A DNA stretch of 53,390 nt from Fidelibacterota bacterium (GTDB taxonomy: Bacteria > Fidelibacterota > Marinisomatia > Marinisomatales > TCS55): contig JADFRD010000007.1 in NCBI GenBank assembly GCA_022561485.1, positions 1 through 53,390 of the forward strand. Reading direction: 5' to 3'. Below the pieces are notes generated by a model. That model was not told the origin of the DNA. It worked only from the letters and a program-made list of their open reading frames with translations, and did no database searches. Numbering within the stretch: the stretch's first letter is position 1; every line of letters begins with the position of its first letter. Both the position numbers and the translations under genes were made by a program. This document shows, piece after piece, positions 8,121 through 16,736 of the stretch.

Positions 8121-8540
8121 TTGAATAATAAAACATTGGCGATTATTAAACCGGATGCTGTTGGAAACGGTTTTACAGGAAAGATCATGGACAGGATCAT
8201 TTCTTCCGGATTTAGCATTAAAGCAGCTCGTTTACTCCATTTGAGCCGTGAACAGGCAGAAAGATTTTATGAAGTGCATAAAGAACGTCCGTTTTACCAA
8301 GACCTTGTTGATTTCATGACGTCCGGTCCCTGTATGCCCATGGCACTTGAAAAAGAAAATGCAGTTGCAGAATTTCGACAATTGATCGGAGCAACCAACC
8401 CGGTGGAAGCTGCTGAAGGCACCATCAGAAAAGATTTTGCTGAAAGTGTACAGAATAATGCAGTCCATGGATCTGACTCTGATAAAAATTCTGAAAAAGA
8501 AATTGCATTTTTCTTTTCTTCCAATGAAATTCTCAATTAA
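8121..8540 (+). CDS. ndk: Nucleoside-diphosphate kinase
   Basis: Transfers the gamma-phosphate of NTPs to NDPs through a phosphohistidine, balancing nucleotide pools in the cytoplasm. The 139 aa match the family. It shows [10 protein letters not shown] (5-14), the conserved RPFY motif at 56-59, and the catalytic His116 in NNAVHGSDS (112-120). The start is TTG at 8121, supported by GAAGGAG at about 8108-8114 with 6-base spacing. Its C-terminus (EKEIAFFF) is standard, followed by a few extra residues. Third gene of the sucCD operon. The next lipoprotein gene begins only 17 bases after the stop. Confidence 0.95.
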   Translation: MNNKTLAIIKPDAVGNGFTGKIMDRIISSGFSIKAARLLHLSREQAERFYEVHKERPFYQDLVDFMTSGPCMPMALEKENAVAEFRQLIGATNPVEAAEGTIRKDFAESVQNNAVHGSDSDKNSEKEIAFFFSSNEILN

Positions 8541-8557
8541 CGAAATGGGGACTTATT

Positions 8558-9406
8558 CTGTCTTACAGACCTAAAATACATATCATCCCGGCAGTCATCA
8601 GTATTCTCATTATCTTTTCGGGATGTGGAAAAGATGCAATTACCGGTAAAACCGGTGAGACCGTAGAATTGAATGCACACATTCCGGAAGATAGCGATGA
8701 TTTGGATTATATATGGAGCATCGTAAACCAGCCGGATGCATCTTTACTGAATCTCAGCGCTTTCGACTATAGTGAAAACCGATCTACCGTCACATTTATA
8801 CCGGATAAATCAGGAAAATATGAACTGGAAGTCAATGTGTTTCAATATGGTGATGAACTTTCAGTTCAAACATTCATCATCGATATTGAGGAGGGAGATA
8901 CCGCCCCTCCACCTGTAGAACCCGTATCAAAAGAAGAAGAATGGGTTGAAGATGATCGTGACAATAAGTGGTTTGAAGAAGAAGAAATTATTATAGAAGA
9001 AACGGTTCAGGAGATATCGGAAGTCACTGAAGTGGCTGAGGCTATTGAAGTAATTGAAGAAGCGGTGGATGTAGTGATCATAGAAAAAGCGCCTCCTCCC
9101 CCGCCGCCATCTCCAAAACCTGTCATCCGCCCCGGTTCGACCATTCCAAAGATATCAGAACGATTTACCATTCAAGTTGCATCCAAAAAAGTGTTATCTG
9201 ATGCGGAAATAGTTGCGGCCGGTTTAATCGATAATGGGTATGATGCCTATATCCAAAAAGCATACTTCAAAGAAACGGATGAAGTCTGGTTCAGAATCCG
9301 CATTGGAAGCTATGATAGCCGGGAAACGGCCACACAAGTTGCAAAATCTATTTCAAAAAAACGCGGTCTATCAACCTGGGTTGATTTTGTCCGTTATGAA
9401 GAATAA
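8558..9406 (+). CDS. SPOR-domain lipoprotein with PKD-like domain
   Basis: Predicted 282-aa lipoprotein that could bind septal (denuded) peptidoglycan through a C-terminal SPOR domain. The first ordinary start, TTG at 8669, would lose an obvious signal peptide. The frame is open back to a TGA at 8525, and from 8558 it encodes SYRPKIH, a hydrophobic run, and Cys23 in LIIFSGC. A GGGGA at 8547-8551 lies 6 bases before CTG at 8558, so CTG (or ATT at 8555) is the likely start. After Cys come a PKD/Ig-like beta domain (about 35-110), a strongly acidic Glu/Val linker, a PPPPPPSPKP hinge (about 180), and the SPOR domain (about 205-280: FTIQVASKKV...DEVWFRIRIGSY). It pairs with the membrane protein 18 bases downstream. 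The exact start codon is the uncertain part. Confidence 0.75.
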   Translation: MSYRPKIHIIPAVISILIIFSGCGKDAITGKTGETVELNAHIPEDSDDLDYIWSIVNQPDASLLNLSAFDYSENRSTVTFIPDKSGKYELEVNVFQYGDELSVQTFIIDIEEGDTAPPPVEPVSKEEEWVEDDRDNKWFEEEEIIIEETVQEISEVTEVAEAIEVIEEAVDVVIIEKAPPPPPPSPKPVIRPGSTIPKISERFTIQVASKKVLSDAEIVAAGLIDNGYDAYIQKAYFKETDEVWFRIRIGSYDSRETATQVAKSISKKRGLSTWVDFVRYEE

Positions 9407-9424
9407 TCAATAAGGAGAAATAAA

Positions 9425-10666
9425 ATGAGTCCCATGAAACTGTATTTTGATGTAAGAGATATTTTTCGTGCGCCAAGACTGGCTTTAAGCGGTAAAAAAA
9501 TACTCGTATTTACCGAAGCATTGCTCATTGGTTATGCTGCGTATCTAATTTTAACCTATATATCCTTTGGATTAGCCGGATATACATTCTCCGATACATT
9601 GAGCCGTTATGGATTATATCCCTGCCTGTACGGAAATCCCGGTCCCTGGTATGCTTACCTGATGTATTGGATCGGTACAATAATACTTTTATTGGCGATT
9701 AATTTTGGCTGTACTGCTGTTTCAAGGATTACATACAAACAATTGAAGGGTGATGAATTCTTTTCATCTGGTGATGCATGGAAATACGTTAAAAAACACT
9801 GGTATCCGGTGGTTTTTACATCCGTCTCATTTATATTGATTTTGGCCTTTTTCTTTGCCCTTGCAGCCTTTTTTGGACTATTGGGTAAGATTCCATTTGT
9901 TGGCGAATTTTTATTTGTCATTCCCTATCTCTTGTACTTCTTTGGCGCCATTTTCACCATTTATACAGCAATCGTATTTGGTGTTTCTTTTTTATACACT
10001 CCATCTATCATTAGCGCTTATGAAGAAGACACCATGGGAACCGTTTTTAATTCATATTCCATTACCTGGTCCCAGCCCTGGAGAATCATCCTTTATCATC
10101 TGGTACTGTTACCCATTGGAATTCTGGCCATAAAGATATTTTCATTGGTTTGGATCGGTGGCTTTAAACTGATCAACTTGTTTTTCGGATTAGATTGGTT
10201 AATGGGTTCTAAATTGTCCAACATTGTTGCATATGCTGTCAATGCTATTTGCCCTGAAAATTTATGCAATTGGGTGTCTTCTTGCTTGGGATCACACATC
10301 AGTAGTTTATGTCTACATAGTTCAGGATGTTCATTTGTACAAAATGTAGATTTAGCGACCCTTTCCGGAACGGAGACATTTGCCGGTGTTATTTTAGCCA
10401 TTTTCCTGTTCTTATTACTCTTGTCGGCCATTTCATATTTCCTTTCCATTTTCTCTGTCGGTGAAACGCTCATGTTTGTCATATTTAAAAAGAAATCAGA
10501 TGATGATAATATCCTGGAACGAAAAGATGAAGACGAACTTGAGGAAGAAGATGATTCCGATTTCTCAATTGATGAAACCAAAGAAGATGATAATGCAGAA
10601 AGTGATGAAAAGACTGAAACGGATGAACCAGATGATAAACCAAATTCTTCCGACGAAGAAAAATAA
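9425..10666 (+). CDS. Polytopic inner-membrane protein with acidic C-terminal tail
   Basis: A 413-aa protein with about six to eight hydrophobic segments (around residues 28-50, 80-100, 125-155, 160-190, 215-245 and 320-355). A highly charged Glu/Asp/Lys tail covers the last 60 residues. A Cys-rich loop at about 270-305 (CPENLCNW, SSCLGS, SLCLHSSGC) sits between the last membrane segments and could be disulfide-bonded or metal-binding outside. The ATG is preceded by AAGGAG. The family is not recognised; it loosely resembles glycerophosphodiester-phosphodiesterase-type or YIP-like membrane domains of unknown role. The gene lies between the SPOR lipoprotein and the yceD-rpmF fatty-acid cluster. 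An envelope role is likely from topology alone. Confidence 0.7.
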   Translation: MSPMKLYFDVRDIFRAPRLALSGKKILVFTEALLIGYAAYLILTYISFGLAGYTFSDTLSRYGLYPCLYGNPGPWYAYLMYWIGTIILLLAINFGCTAVSRITYKQLKGDEFFSSGDAWKYVKKHWYPVVFTSVSFILILAFFFALAAFFGLLGKIPFVGEFLFVIPYLLYFFGAIFTIYTAIVFGVSFLYTPSIISAYEEDTMGTVFNSYSITWSQPWRIILYHLVLLPIGILAIKIFSLVWIGGFKLINLFFGLDWLMGSKLSNIVAYAVNAICPENLCNWVSSCLGSHISSLCLHSSGCSFVQNVDLATLSGTETFAGVILAIFLFLLLLSAISYFLSIFSVGETLMFVIFKKKSDDDNILERKDEDELEEEDDSDFSIDETKEDDNAESDEKTETDEPDDKPNSSDEEK

Positions 10667-10740
10667 AATTAAGTCAATTTTCAATCTGTAATTAAACTTG
10701 GAAACACTTATTCAAAAGAAGTATTTTCCCGCCCTGAAAA

Positions 10741-11235
10741 ATGAAAGTTTTCCGCTCCGAACTACAAGTCGGACTGAAAAAGAAGCTATTTGAAATTCCC
10801 AGCAAATCTATGGAACAGGATTCTATCCGGTTTTACGAGAATTCAATCAAATGCTCGATCAGTTCTGAAAAATCTCCTCATGGATATTATTTAAGAGGTG
10901 AGTTGAACATTCCATTTTTGGAACAATGTGATCGATGTTTAGCTGACTTCAAGACTGAACATAATGTAGATTTCTCCATCTTGTTTACTGATAAAAAAGA
11001 ACTGGTTACCGATGAAGAATTTGATGTCGTCTATTTCACCAAACAACAAGACAATATAGACATTGCTCCGGTATTAATGGAGTACATGACTTTAGATCGT
11101 TCGCTTAAAAAACTGTGCAGGAATGATTGTAAAGGAATATGCCCTTCATGCGGCTGCAATTTCAATGAAGAAAATTGTAACTGTATGAATGACAAAGCTG
11201 ATCCAAGCTGGGATTCATTGAATAAACTAAACTGA
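10741..11235 (+). CDS. yceD: YceD/DUF177 family protein
   Basis: A 164-aa member of the DUF177 family, conserved next to rpmF across bacteria and in plants. It is implicated in 23S rRNA or ribosome accumulation, but its biochemical role is unclear. Landmarks: CDRCLADF (about 61-68) and the C-terminal Cys-rich segment LCRNDCKGICPSCGCNFNEE followed by CNC, which looks metal-binding. The ATG at 10741 gives the expected length; no clear Shine-Dalgarno is present. In most bacteria rpmF follows within a few dozen bases. Here a 160-bp MITE-like element is inserted directly after the stop, so transcription of rpmF may be altered. Confidence 0.88.
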   Translation: MKVFRSELQVGLKKKLFEIPSKSMEQDSIRFYENSIKCSISSEKSPHGYYLRGELNIPFLEQCDRCLADFKTEHNVDFSILFTDKKELVTDEEFDVVYFTKQQDNIDIAPVLMEYMTLDRSLKKLCRNDCKGICPSCGCNFNEENCNCMNDKADPSWDSLNKLN

Positions 11236-11237
11236 TA

Positions 11238-11397
11238 GAACTCTTTGATAAACCTTATGTGTAAAGAAAAAAGAATTAAAATTTTCCTGATTGAGACGGA
11301 ATACGTAGCCAATAGCGGTGCTATGGGCAAGTTTTCCAACGAAAAGCAGGCAAATTATAAACTTTTTAATTTGTGCAAAAGATTTTTCAAAGGGTTC
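11238..11397. mobile_element. MITE-like element, copy 1 (short form)
   Basis: A 160-bp element with imperfect terminal inverted repeats: GAACTCTTTGATAAACC at the left end and the inverse of GAACCCTTTGAAAAATC at the right. Its reverse complement aligns along its length with 29375-29577, for example TTGCACAAATTAAAAAG, GCCTGCTTTT and GTTGGAAAA, plus the palindromic centre ATAGC-nnn-GCTAT. It encodes no transposase. It begins 3 bases after the yceD stop and ends 32 bases before the rpmF start. No clean target-site duplication is seen. Copy 1 is more diverged at the ends than copy 2, which suggests an older insertion. Confidence 0.8.
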
Positions 11398-11429
11398 TTA
11401 TAAATAATAAGAATTATCGGAGTATTTTT

Positions 11430-11609
11430 ATGGCTCTTCCTAAAACAAGACAATCAAAAGCCCGTAGCAGAAAACGCCGGACTCATTATAAAGCAGGTCA
11501 TGTACAAGTTGCCAATTGTCCCAATTGCGGACAGGCAAAAATGCCACACAGAGTCTGCGCAAACTGCGGATATTATCGCGGTCGTCCTGTTATTTCACCA
11601 ACGGAATAA
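11430..11609 (+). CDS. rpmF: Ribosomal protein bL32
   Basis: Large-subunit ribosomal protein L32, 59 aa. The start at 11430 is set by GGAG at 11419-11422 with a 7-base spacer and by the canonical MALPKTRQSKARSRKRR N-terminus; upstream in-frame codons belong to the MITE-like element. A zinc-ribbon is visible: CPNCGQ then CANCGY (about residues 30-50), so this is the Zn-binding (C+) paralogue type. plsX follows 9 bases after the stop, the universal rpmF-plsX-fab order. Confidence 0.96.
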   Translation: MALPKTRQSKARSRKRRTHYKAGHVQVANCPNCGQAKMPHRVCANCGYYRGRPVISPTE

Positions 11610-11618
11610 TCCCCTTTT

Positions 11619-12620
11619 ATGAAAATTGCTTTAGATGCTATGGGTGGTGATTTCGCACCCGAGGCAGCAGTGCGTGGTGCCATGGAGGCTCTTCATGCGG
11701 CTAATTCCATTGAGGTGTACCTAACGGGGAATGAACAGCTTATAAATGAGTTCCTCCCTTCCCCAAAACCTGATCATTTGCACGTTATCCCCACCACTCA
11801 AGTTGTTTCAATGCATGACAAAGGCTCCCGTGTTATTAAAGAAAAACCGGATTCATCCTTAGTCAAAGGGATTGAGTTATTGAAAAACGGCGTTGTGGAT
11901 GCATTTGTCAGCGCTGGACACACCGGTGCTATATTATCCACTGCTACTCTTTCTCTGGGTAGAATTGAGGGGGCAAAACGACCAGCGCTATGTGCATATA
12001 TACCAACAGATCTCGGTGGAAAAATACTGTGCGATGTAGGGGCAAACCCTGATGCAAAACCACATCATTTATTACAATTTGCCGTTATGGCGTCTCTATA
12101 TCTTGATCATGTGGAAGGAATTAAATATCCAAAAATAGGTTTAATTAATATTGGCGTCGAGCCCAGTAAAGGCAGTGAACTTTATCGGGAAACATATAAA
12201 TTGTTTAAAAATGAATTTCCTAATTTTGTCGGTAATATTGAGGGGCGGAATATTATGACATCCGAAGCAAATGTATTGATTTGTGACGGTTTTGTAGGTA
12301 ACACCATTATAAAATTTGCTGAAGGTTGGATCACTTTGTTCAGTGATTTAGTCAAAAAGAAAATTAAAGAAAAAGTAACATATCAAATAGGGGCTAAACT
12401 TCTGTATCCTGTTTTAAAATCCATTAGCAGTCAATTCGACTATGAAGAGCATGGCGGTTCACCTCTATTAGGCATCAAAGGTGTGTGCATTGTGGCTCAT
12501 GGAAGCTCCAGTGCAAAAGCGATCAAGAATTCAATTTTACTGGCAAAGAAATGTGTCAATCATCGACTGGTGTCTGATATTCAAATCGGAATTTCCGAAC
12601 ATTTGGGAAACAACAATTGA
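11619..12620 (+). CDS. plsX: Phosphate acyltransferase PlsX
   Basis: Converts acyl-ACP and phosphate to acyl-phosphate, the acyl donor for PlsY in phospholipid synthesis. It is a peripheral membrane enzyme. The 333 aa are full length, opening with KIALDAMGGDFAPEAAVRGA. Also visible are VSMHDKGSRVIKEKPDSSL, SAGHTGAILS (about 98-107), DVGANPDAKPHHLLQFA and CDGFVGNTIIKFAEG. The stop codon overlaps the fabH start (TTGA at 12617-12620), so PlsX and FabH are co-translated. No strong Shine-Dalgarno precedes the ATG, which is 9 bases after rpmF. Confidence 0.96.
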   Translation: MKIALDAMGGDFAPEAAVRGAMEALHAANSIEVYLTGNEQLINEFLPSPKPDHLHVIPTTQVVSMHDKGSRVIKEKPDSSLVKGIELLKNGVVDAFVSAGHTGAILSTATLSLGRIEGAKRPALCAYIPTDLGGKILCDVGANPDAKPHHLLQFAVMASLYLDHVEGIKYPKIGLINIGVEPSKGSELYRETYKLFKNEFPNFVGNIEGRNIMTSEANVLICDGFVGNTIIKFAEGWITLFSDLVKKKIKEKVTYQIGAKLLYPVLKSISSQFDYEEHGGSPLLGIKGVCIVAHGSSSAKAIKNSILLAKKCVNHRLVSDIQIGISEHLGNNN

Positions 12621-13606
12621 AAGCTAAAATTACGGCCACCAGCCGTTATTTACCGAAGCGTATCCTGACAAATCAGGATTTGGAAAAAATGGTAGACACA
12701 ACGGATGAATGGATACGATCCCGGACAGGCATTGAGAAAAGGCATCTTGTTTCCGAAGGAGAAGCCACATCCGATATGGCAGCCAACGTTGCCAGGCAGT
12801 TGTTGGAGCGATCAGGAAAAAGCCCTGATGAAATTGATCTTATTATCGTAGCGACAAGCACCCCTGATTATCTGGTTGTATCCACAGCCGCATTGGTTCA
12901 AGATAAAATTGGCGCAAATAATGCTTGGGGGTTTGATATTGTAGCCGCTTGTACCGGTTTTGTATATGCTTTGGAGACAGGGGCAAAAATGGTCGAATCC
13001 GGTCGATATAACAATGTGATTGTTATCGGTGGCGATACCATGAGTTCTATTATTGATTATACGGATCGAAACACGTGTGTTATTTTCGGCGATGGTGCCG
13101 GAGGCGTCTTACTGGAACCCAGTGAGAATGATTATGGCATATTAGACTCCATACTTCACATCGACGGAAGTGGGCACAAATATCTGACTGTCCCGGCTGG
13201 CGGGAGTGCTCGACCCGCCTCCAAAGAAACGGTGGAAAAAAGATTGCACTTCATTTACCAAGACGGTAAGACGGTGTTTAAGTTTGCTGTCAAGAACATG
13301 GCCAAAGTGAGCAAAGAGATTTTAGATAAGAATGGTCTTGTCGGATCCGATATCAAATTATTTATTCCTCATCAAGCCAATAAACGTATCATAGATGCCG
13401 CTGCTAAACGTTGTGGTATGAAAGAAGACCAAGTATTAATCAATGTAAATAAGTACGGAAATACCACTGCCGGTACTATTCCCATTTGCATAGACGAAGC
13501 ATGGGAAGAAAAACGATTAGAGGAAGGTGATTTACTTTTACTTGCAGCTTTTGGTGGTGGATTTACCTGGGGAAGCATGCTCATCCGCTGGGGAGGTATT
13601 TCATGA
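12617..13606 (+). CDS. fabH: Beta-ketoacyl-ACP synthase III
   Basis: Condenses acetyl- (or branched) acyl-CoA with malonyl-ACP to start fatty-acid synthesis. The 329 aa carry the Cys-His-Asn triad: Cys112 in VAACTGFVYAL, His252 in FIPHQANKRI and Asn282 in NKYGNTTAGT. Substrate-loop residues EWIRSRTGIEKRH (31-43) and the C-terminal AAFGGGFTWGSMLIRW are typical. The start is TTG, overlapping the plsX stop by 4 bases; the end overlaps fabD by 4 bases (ATGA). Its position second in the fab operon is the common arrangement. Confidence 0.96.
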   Translation: MKAKITATSRYLPKRILTNQDLEKMVDTTDEWIRSRTGIEKRHLVSEGEATSDMAANVARQLLERSGKSPDEIDLIIVATSTPDYLVVSTAALVQDKIGANNAWGFDIVAACTGFVYALETGAKMVESGRYNNVIVIGGDTMSSIIDYTDRNTCVIFGDGAGGVLLEPSENDYGILDSILHIDGSGHKYLTVPAGGSARPASKETVEKRLHFIYQDGKTVFKFAVKNMAKVSKEILDKNGLVGSDIKLFIPHQANKRIIDAAAKRCGMKEDQVLINVNKYGNTTAGTIPICIDEAWEEKRLEEGDLLLLAAFGGGFTWGSMLIRWGGIS

Positions 13607-14511
13607 GTTTAGCTTTTCTTTGTCCGGGGCAGGGCTCACAGAATGTGGGTATGGGCTACGATTTCTACTGTCAATCAGACTTAGCAAAAAAATATTTCAA
13701 TGCAGCCAATGAAATATTAGATACTGATATTCAATCCATCATGTTTGAAGGTCCGGAAGAAACATTAAAACAAACCCAATACACCCAACCTGCATTATAT
13801 ATCCTCTCTGTGATTATTGGGTCGTTATTAATGGAAAATGGCTTAAAACCTGCCGCTGCTGCCGGGCACAGTTTGGGTGAATATTCGGCTTACACACTCG
13901 CTGGAGCATTTGATTTTGAATCAGGATTAACATTAGTGAAAGTCCGTGCGAAAAGTATGCAGAAAGCCGGTGAGGAGAAGCCCGGAACCATGGCAGCCAT
14001 TATTGGACTGGATGATCAAACAATCACCGAATTAATTGAAAATGTTTCCGGAACGGTTGTTGCGGCCAATTATAATTCACCCGGCCAAGTCGTTATTTCC
14101 GGTGAAATTGAAGCAGTTGAAGATGCCATGGCAAAAGCGAAAGAAACCGGGGCTCGAATGGTGAAGCAATTAAATGTAAGCGGAGCATTTCATTCCCCGT
14201 TGATGAACAACGCAAGGGATACTCTTGCAGAAATGATTGATTCAATCGAAATTATCGATTCAATGATCCCTGTTTATGTTAATGTTAGTGCAAAACCTGT
14301 CACAAAAGCAGACGATATTCGTTTTGCCATGATTATGCAACTGGAAAGTCCTGTGCTCTGGAGCAAGACAATTATGAACATGGCCAGTGATCATATTAGT
14401 CATTTTATGGAAGTTGGACCCGGGCGTGTTCTGCAGGGGCTCTGTAAACGAATTAACCGGTCATTAGAAACCAGTGGTATTGAAAAATGGGAGCAACTTG
14501 AACATGTTTGA
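13603..14511 (+). CDS. fabD: Malonyl-CoA:ACP transacylase
   Basis: Loads malonyl from CoA onto ACP for chain extension. The 302 aa show CPGQGSQNVGMG (7-18), the catalytic Ser90 in AGHSLGEYSA, the Gln motif (PGQVVISG) and the catalytic His in GAFHSPLM at about 200. The C-terminus has the usual EVGPGRVLQGL. It overlaps fabH by 4 bases and fabG by 8 bases, so all three are read in a coupled manner. Confidence 0.96.
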   Translation: MSLAFLCPGQGSQNVGMGYDFYCQSDLAKKYFNAANEILDTDIQSIMFEGPEETLKQTQYTQPALYILSVIIGSLLMENGLKPAAAAGHSLGEYSAYTLAGAFDFESGLTLVKVRAKSMQKAGEEKPGTMAAIIGLDDQTITELIENVSGTVVAANYNSPGQVVISGEIEAVEDAMAKAKETGARMVKQLNVSGAFHSPLMNNARDTLAEMIDSIEIIDSMIPVYVNVSAKPVTKADDIRFAMIMQLESPVLWSKTIMNMASDHISHFMEVGPGRVLQGLCKRINRSLETSGIEKWEQLEHV

Positions 14512-15238
14512 TTTAACAAATAAGGTTGCGATTGTTACCGGAGCATCAAGAGGGATTGGAAAATCTATTGCAACTGCTCTATCCCATTCCGGCACTCATG
14601 TCGTCTGTGTCAGTCGGAATATCAACGACATTAAATCAGTTGCTGGTTCTTTACCCAACGCGTCTGCATTCGCCTGCGATGTTTCATCTGCAGATGGATT
14701 TGATAAACTAGTAAATTCAACTGTTTCTGAACACGGTAAAATCGACATTTTGGTTAATAATGCAGGGATTACCCGTGACGGTTTAATTATGAGAATGAAA
14801 ACAGAAGATTGGAATACAGTTTTAACCATTAACTTGACAGGTGCATTTAACGGTATTAAAGCGGTCGCAAGACCTATGATAAAACAAAAATCAGGTCGCA
14901 TTATTAATATTTCATCTGTGGTTGGTTTAACGGGAAATGCCGGTCAAGCTAATTATGCTGCATCAAAAGCCGGATTAATTGGCCTGACCAAAGCCACAGC
15001 GAAAGAATTCGCCTCTAGGGGCATCACCGTCAATTGCATCGCTCCGGGATATATTTCTACGGACATGACTAATAAATTAAGCGATGCGGTTAAAAAAGAA
15101 TTAATAAAACAAATACCCCTCGGACGGATCGGAAATCCGGATGATATTGCCCATATGGTTCTCTATCTTTCATCGGAAGAAGCCGGGTATATCACCGGAC
15201 AAACTATGACCGTGGATGGCGGTATGGTAATGACATAA
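14504..15238 (+). CDS. fabG: 3-oxoacyl-ACP reductase
   Basis: NADPH-dependent reductase of the elongation cycle, short-chain dehydrogenase family. The 244 aa starting at ATG 14504 begin MFDLTNKVAIVTGASRGIG. An in-frame start at 14474 would add ten atypical residues inside fabD. Motifs: TGASRGIG (12-19), NNAG (85-88), catalytic Ser138, Tyr151 and Lys155 (YAASK), and the C-terminal GYITGQTMTVDGGM. GGGAG about 10 bases upstream within fabD can serve as RBS. acpP follows after 14 bases. Confidence 0.96.
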   Translation: MFDLTNKVAIVTGASRGIGKSIATALSHSGTHVVCVSRNINDIKSVAGSLPNASAFACDVSSADGFDKLVNSTVSEHGKIDILVNNAGITRDGLIMRMKTEDWNTVLTINLTGAFNGIKAVARPMIKQKSGRIINISSVVGLTGNAGQANYAASKAGLIGLTKATAKEFASRGITVNCIAPGYISTDMTNKLSDAVKKELIKQIPLGRIGNPDDIAHMVLYLSSEEAGYITGQTMTVDGGMVMT

Positions 15239-15252
15239 AAAAGGAGTAACGT

Positions 15253-15486
15253 ATGTCTTCAACACTTGATAAAGTAAAAGAAGTCGTAATGGATAAGCTT
15301 GGCGTCGAAGAAAATCGGATTACTGCTGAAGCTAACTTTATGGATGATCTCGGAGCTGATTCTCTGGATACCGTAGAATTAATCATGCAGTTAGAAGAAG
15401 AATTTGGCATCGAAATCCCTGATGAAGATGCCGAAGCCATGACGACTGTCGGTGCTGCAGTAGATTATATTGACAGCAAGAAATAA
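15253..15486 (+). CDS. acpP: Acyl carrier protein
   Basis: The 77-aa acidic carrier that holds growing acyl chains on 4'-phosphopantetheine. The attachment Ser37 sits in [18 protein letters not shown]. The ATG is preceded by a strong AAAAAGGAG with good spacing, the best RBS in the operon, which fits the need for high ACP output. fabF starts 2 bases after the stop. Confidence 0.97.
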   Translation: MSSTLDKVKEVVMDKLGVEENRITAEANFMDDLGADSLDTVELIMQLEEEFGIEIPDEDAEAMTTVGAAVDYIDSKK

Positions 15487-15488
15487 CC

Positions 15489-16736
15489 GTGTCTAAACGT
15501 CGAGTAGTCATCACTGGATTGGGAGCTTTGGCTCCCAACGGTAACTCTGTTAGCAATTTCTGGACCGGACTGTTGGCCGGGAAAAGTGGTATCCAGAATG
15601 TCACTTATTTTGATACAACAGAATTCAGTGTCAAGATTGCCGGTGAGTTGTCCGGATTCAATGCGGAAGACTACCTTGACAGAAAAGATATCCGGAAACT
15701 CGATCCCTTTTCCATTTACGCACTGATTACAGCTGAAGAAGCCATCAATCATTCCGGATTGGATTTGGATAAAATTGACAGGGATCGAGCAGGAGTCATT
15801 ATCGGTAGCGGCGTCGGTGGAATTCAAACGCTGGAAGAACAACATCTGGTCTTTCAAAGAAAAGGTCCCAGAAGGATTTCCCCCTTCTTTGTAATTAAAA
15901 TGATTGCCAATATAGCCGCTGGACAAATTTCTATAAAATTTGGATTACAGGGACCGAATTATACTGTTGTTTCTGCCTGTTCTTCGGCATCGGATGCCAT
16001 TGGTCAGGCATATCGTAAGATCCAATACGGTGAAACGGATGTGATGATTACCGGTGGTAGTGAAGCATCTGTGACTCCTATGACTATTGCGGGATTTGCA
16101 AATATGAAAGCATTGTCTTCATCCAAAAATGATGATCCTGAAAAAGCCAGCCGTCCTTTTGACAAAGATCGTGACGGTTTTGTGTTGGGAGAAGGCGCTG
16201 GAATGCTGGTTTTAGAATCACTCGAGCATGCCCGTGCCCGCGGAGCAATTATTCTGGCCGAACTCAATGGCTACGGCGCAACAGATGATGCGTTTCACGT
16301 CACTCAGCCGGCTGAAGGCGGAGCCGGCGCCGTTAAGGCGATGCAGCTCGCATTAAAAGATGCCAATACACAACTGACTGATATAAACTATATTTGCGCT
16401 CACGGCACATCCACACCCTTTAACGATAAATCAGAATCAGCAGCCATTCGCACTGTATTTCGCAGCCATGCCGATAAATTGAAGGTGAGTTCAATTAAAT
16501 CAATGACAGGGCACCTATTGGGAGCCAGCGGGGCTATCGCAAGCGTTGCCTGTGTACAATCATTATTGGAGAATAAAGTCCCCCCCAATATTAATTATAT
16601 GACACCTGATCCTGAATGTGATTTGGATTATGTTCGCAACACTGCACAGGACCATGAATGCAATTATGTGATGCTGAACGCCTTTGGCTTTGGCGGTCAC
16701 AATGCAGTACTAGTGATGAAAAAGTGGATTGAATAA
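15489..16736 (+). CDS. fabF: Beta-ketoacyl-ACP synthase II
   Basis: Condensing enzyme of fatty-acid elongation. The 415 aa show RRVVITGLGALAPNG (4-18), nucleophile Cys164 in VVSACSSASDAIG, and the two His of the triad in CAHGTSTPFND (about 302-312) and MTGHLLGASG (about 337-346). The C-terminal NAFGFGGHNAVLV is typical. The start is GTG at 15489. The 3' end overlaps rnc by 8 bases if the rnc TTG is used. The acpP-fabF-rnc order is a strongly conserved bacterial arrangement. Confidence 0.96.
   Translation: MSKRRVVITGLGALAPNGNSVSNFWTGLLAGKSGIQNVTYFDTTEFSVKIAGELSGFNAEDYLDRKDIRKLDPFSIYALITAEEAINHSGLDLDKIDRDRAGVIIGSGVGGIQTLEEQHLVFQRKGPRRISPFFVIKMIANIAAGQISIKFGLQGPNYTVVSACSSASDAIGQAYRKIQYGETDVMITGGSEASVTPMTIAGFANMKALSSSKNDDPEKASRPFDKDRDGFVLGEGAGMLVLESLEHARARGAIILAELNGYGATDDAFHVTQPAEGGAGAVKAMQLALKDANTQLTDINYICAHGTSTPFNDKSESAAIRTVFRSHADKLKVSSIKSMTGHLLGASGAIASVACVQSLLENKVPPNINYMTPDPECDLDYVRNTAQDHECNYVMLNAFGFGGHNAVLVMKKWIE

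Noticed and set aside
10096..10581. Minus-strand frame with a poly-Ser run
   Set aside because: Shadow of the Glu/Asp-rich tail of the plus-strand membrane protein.
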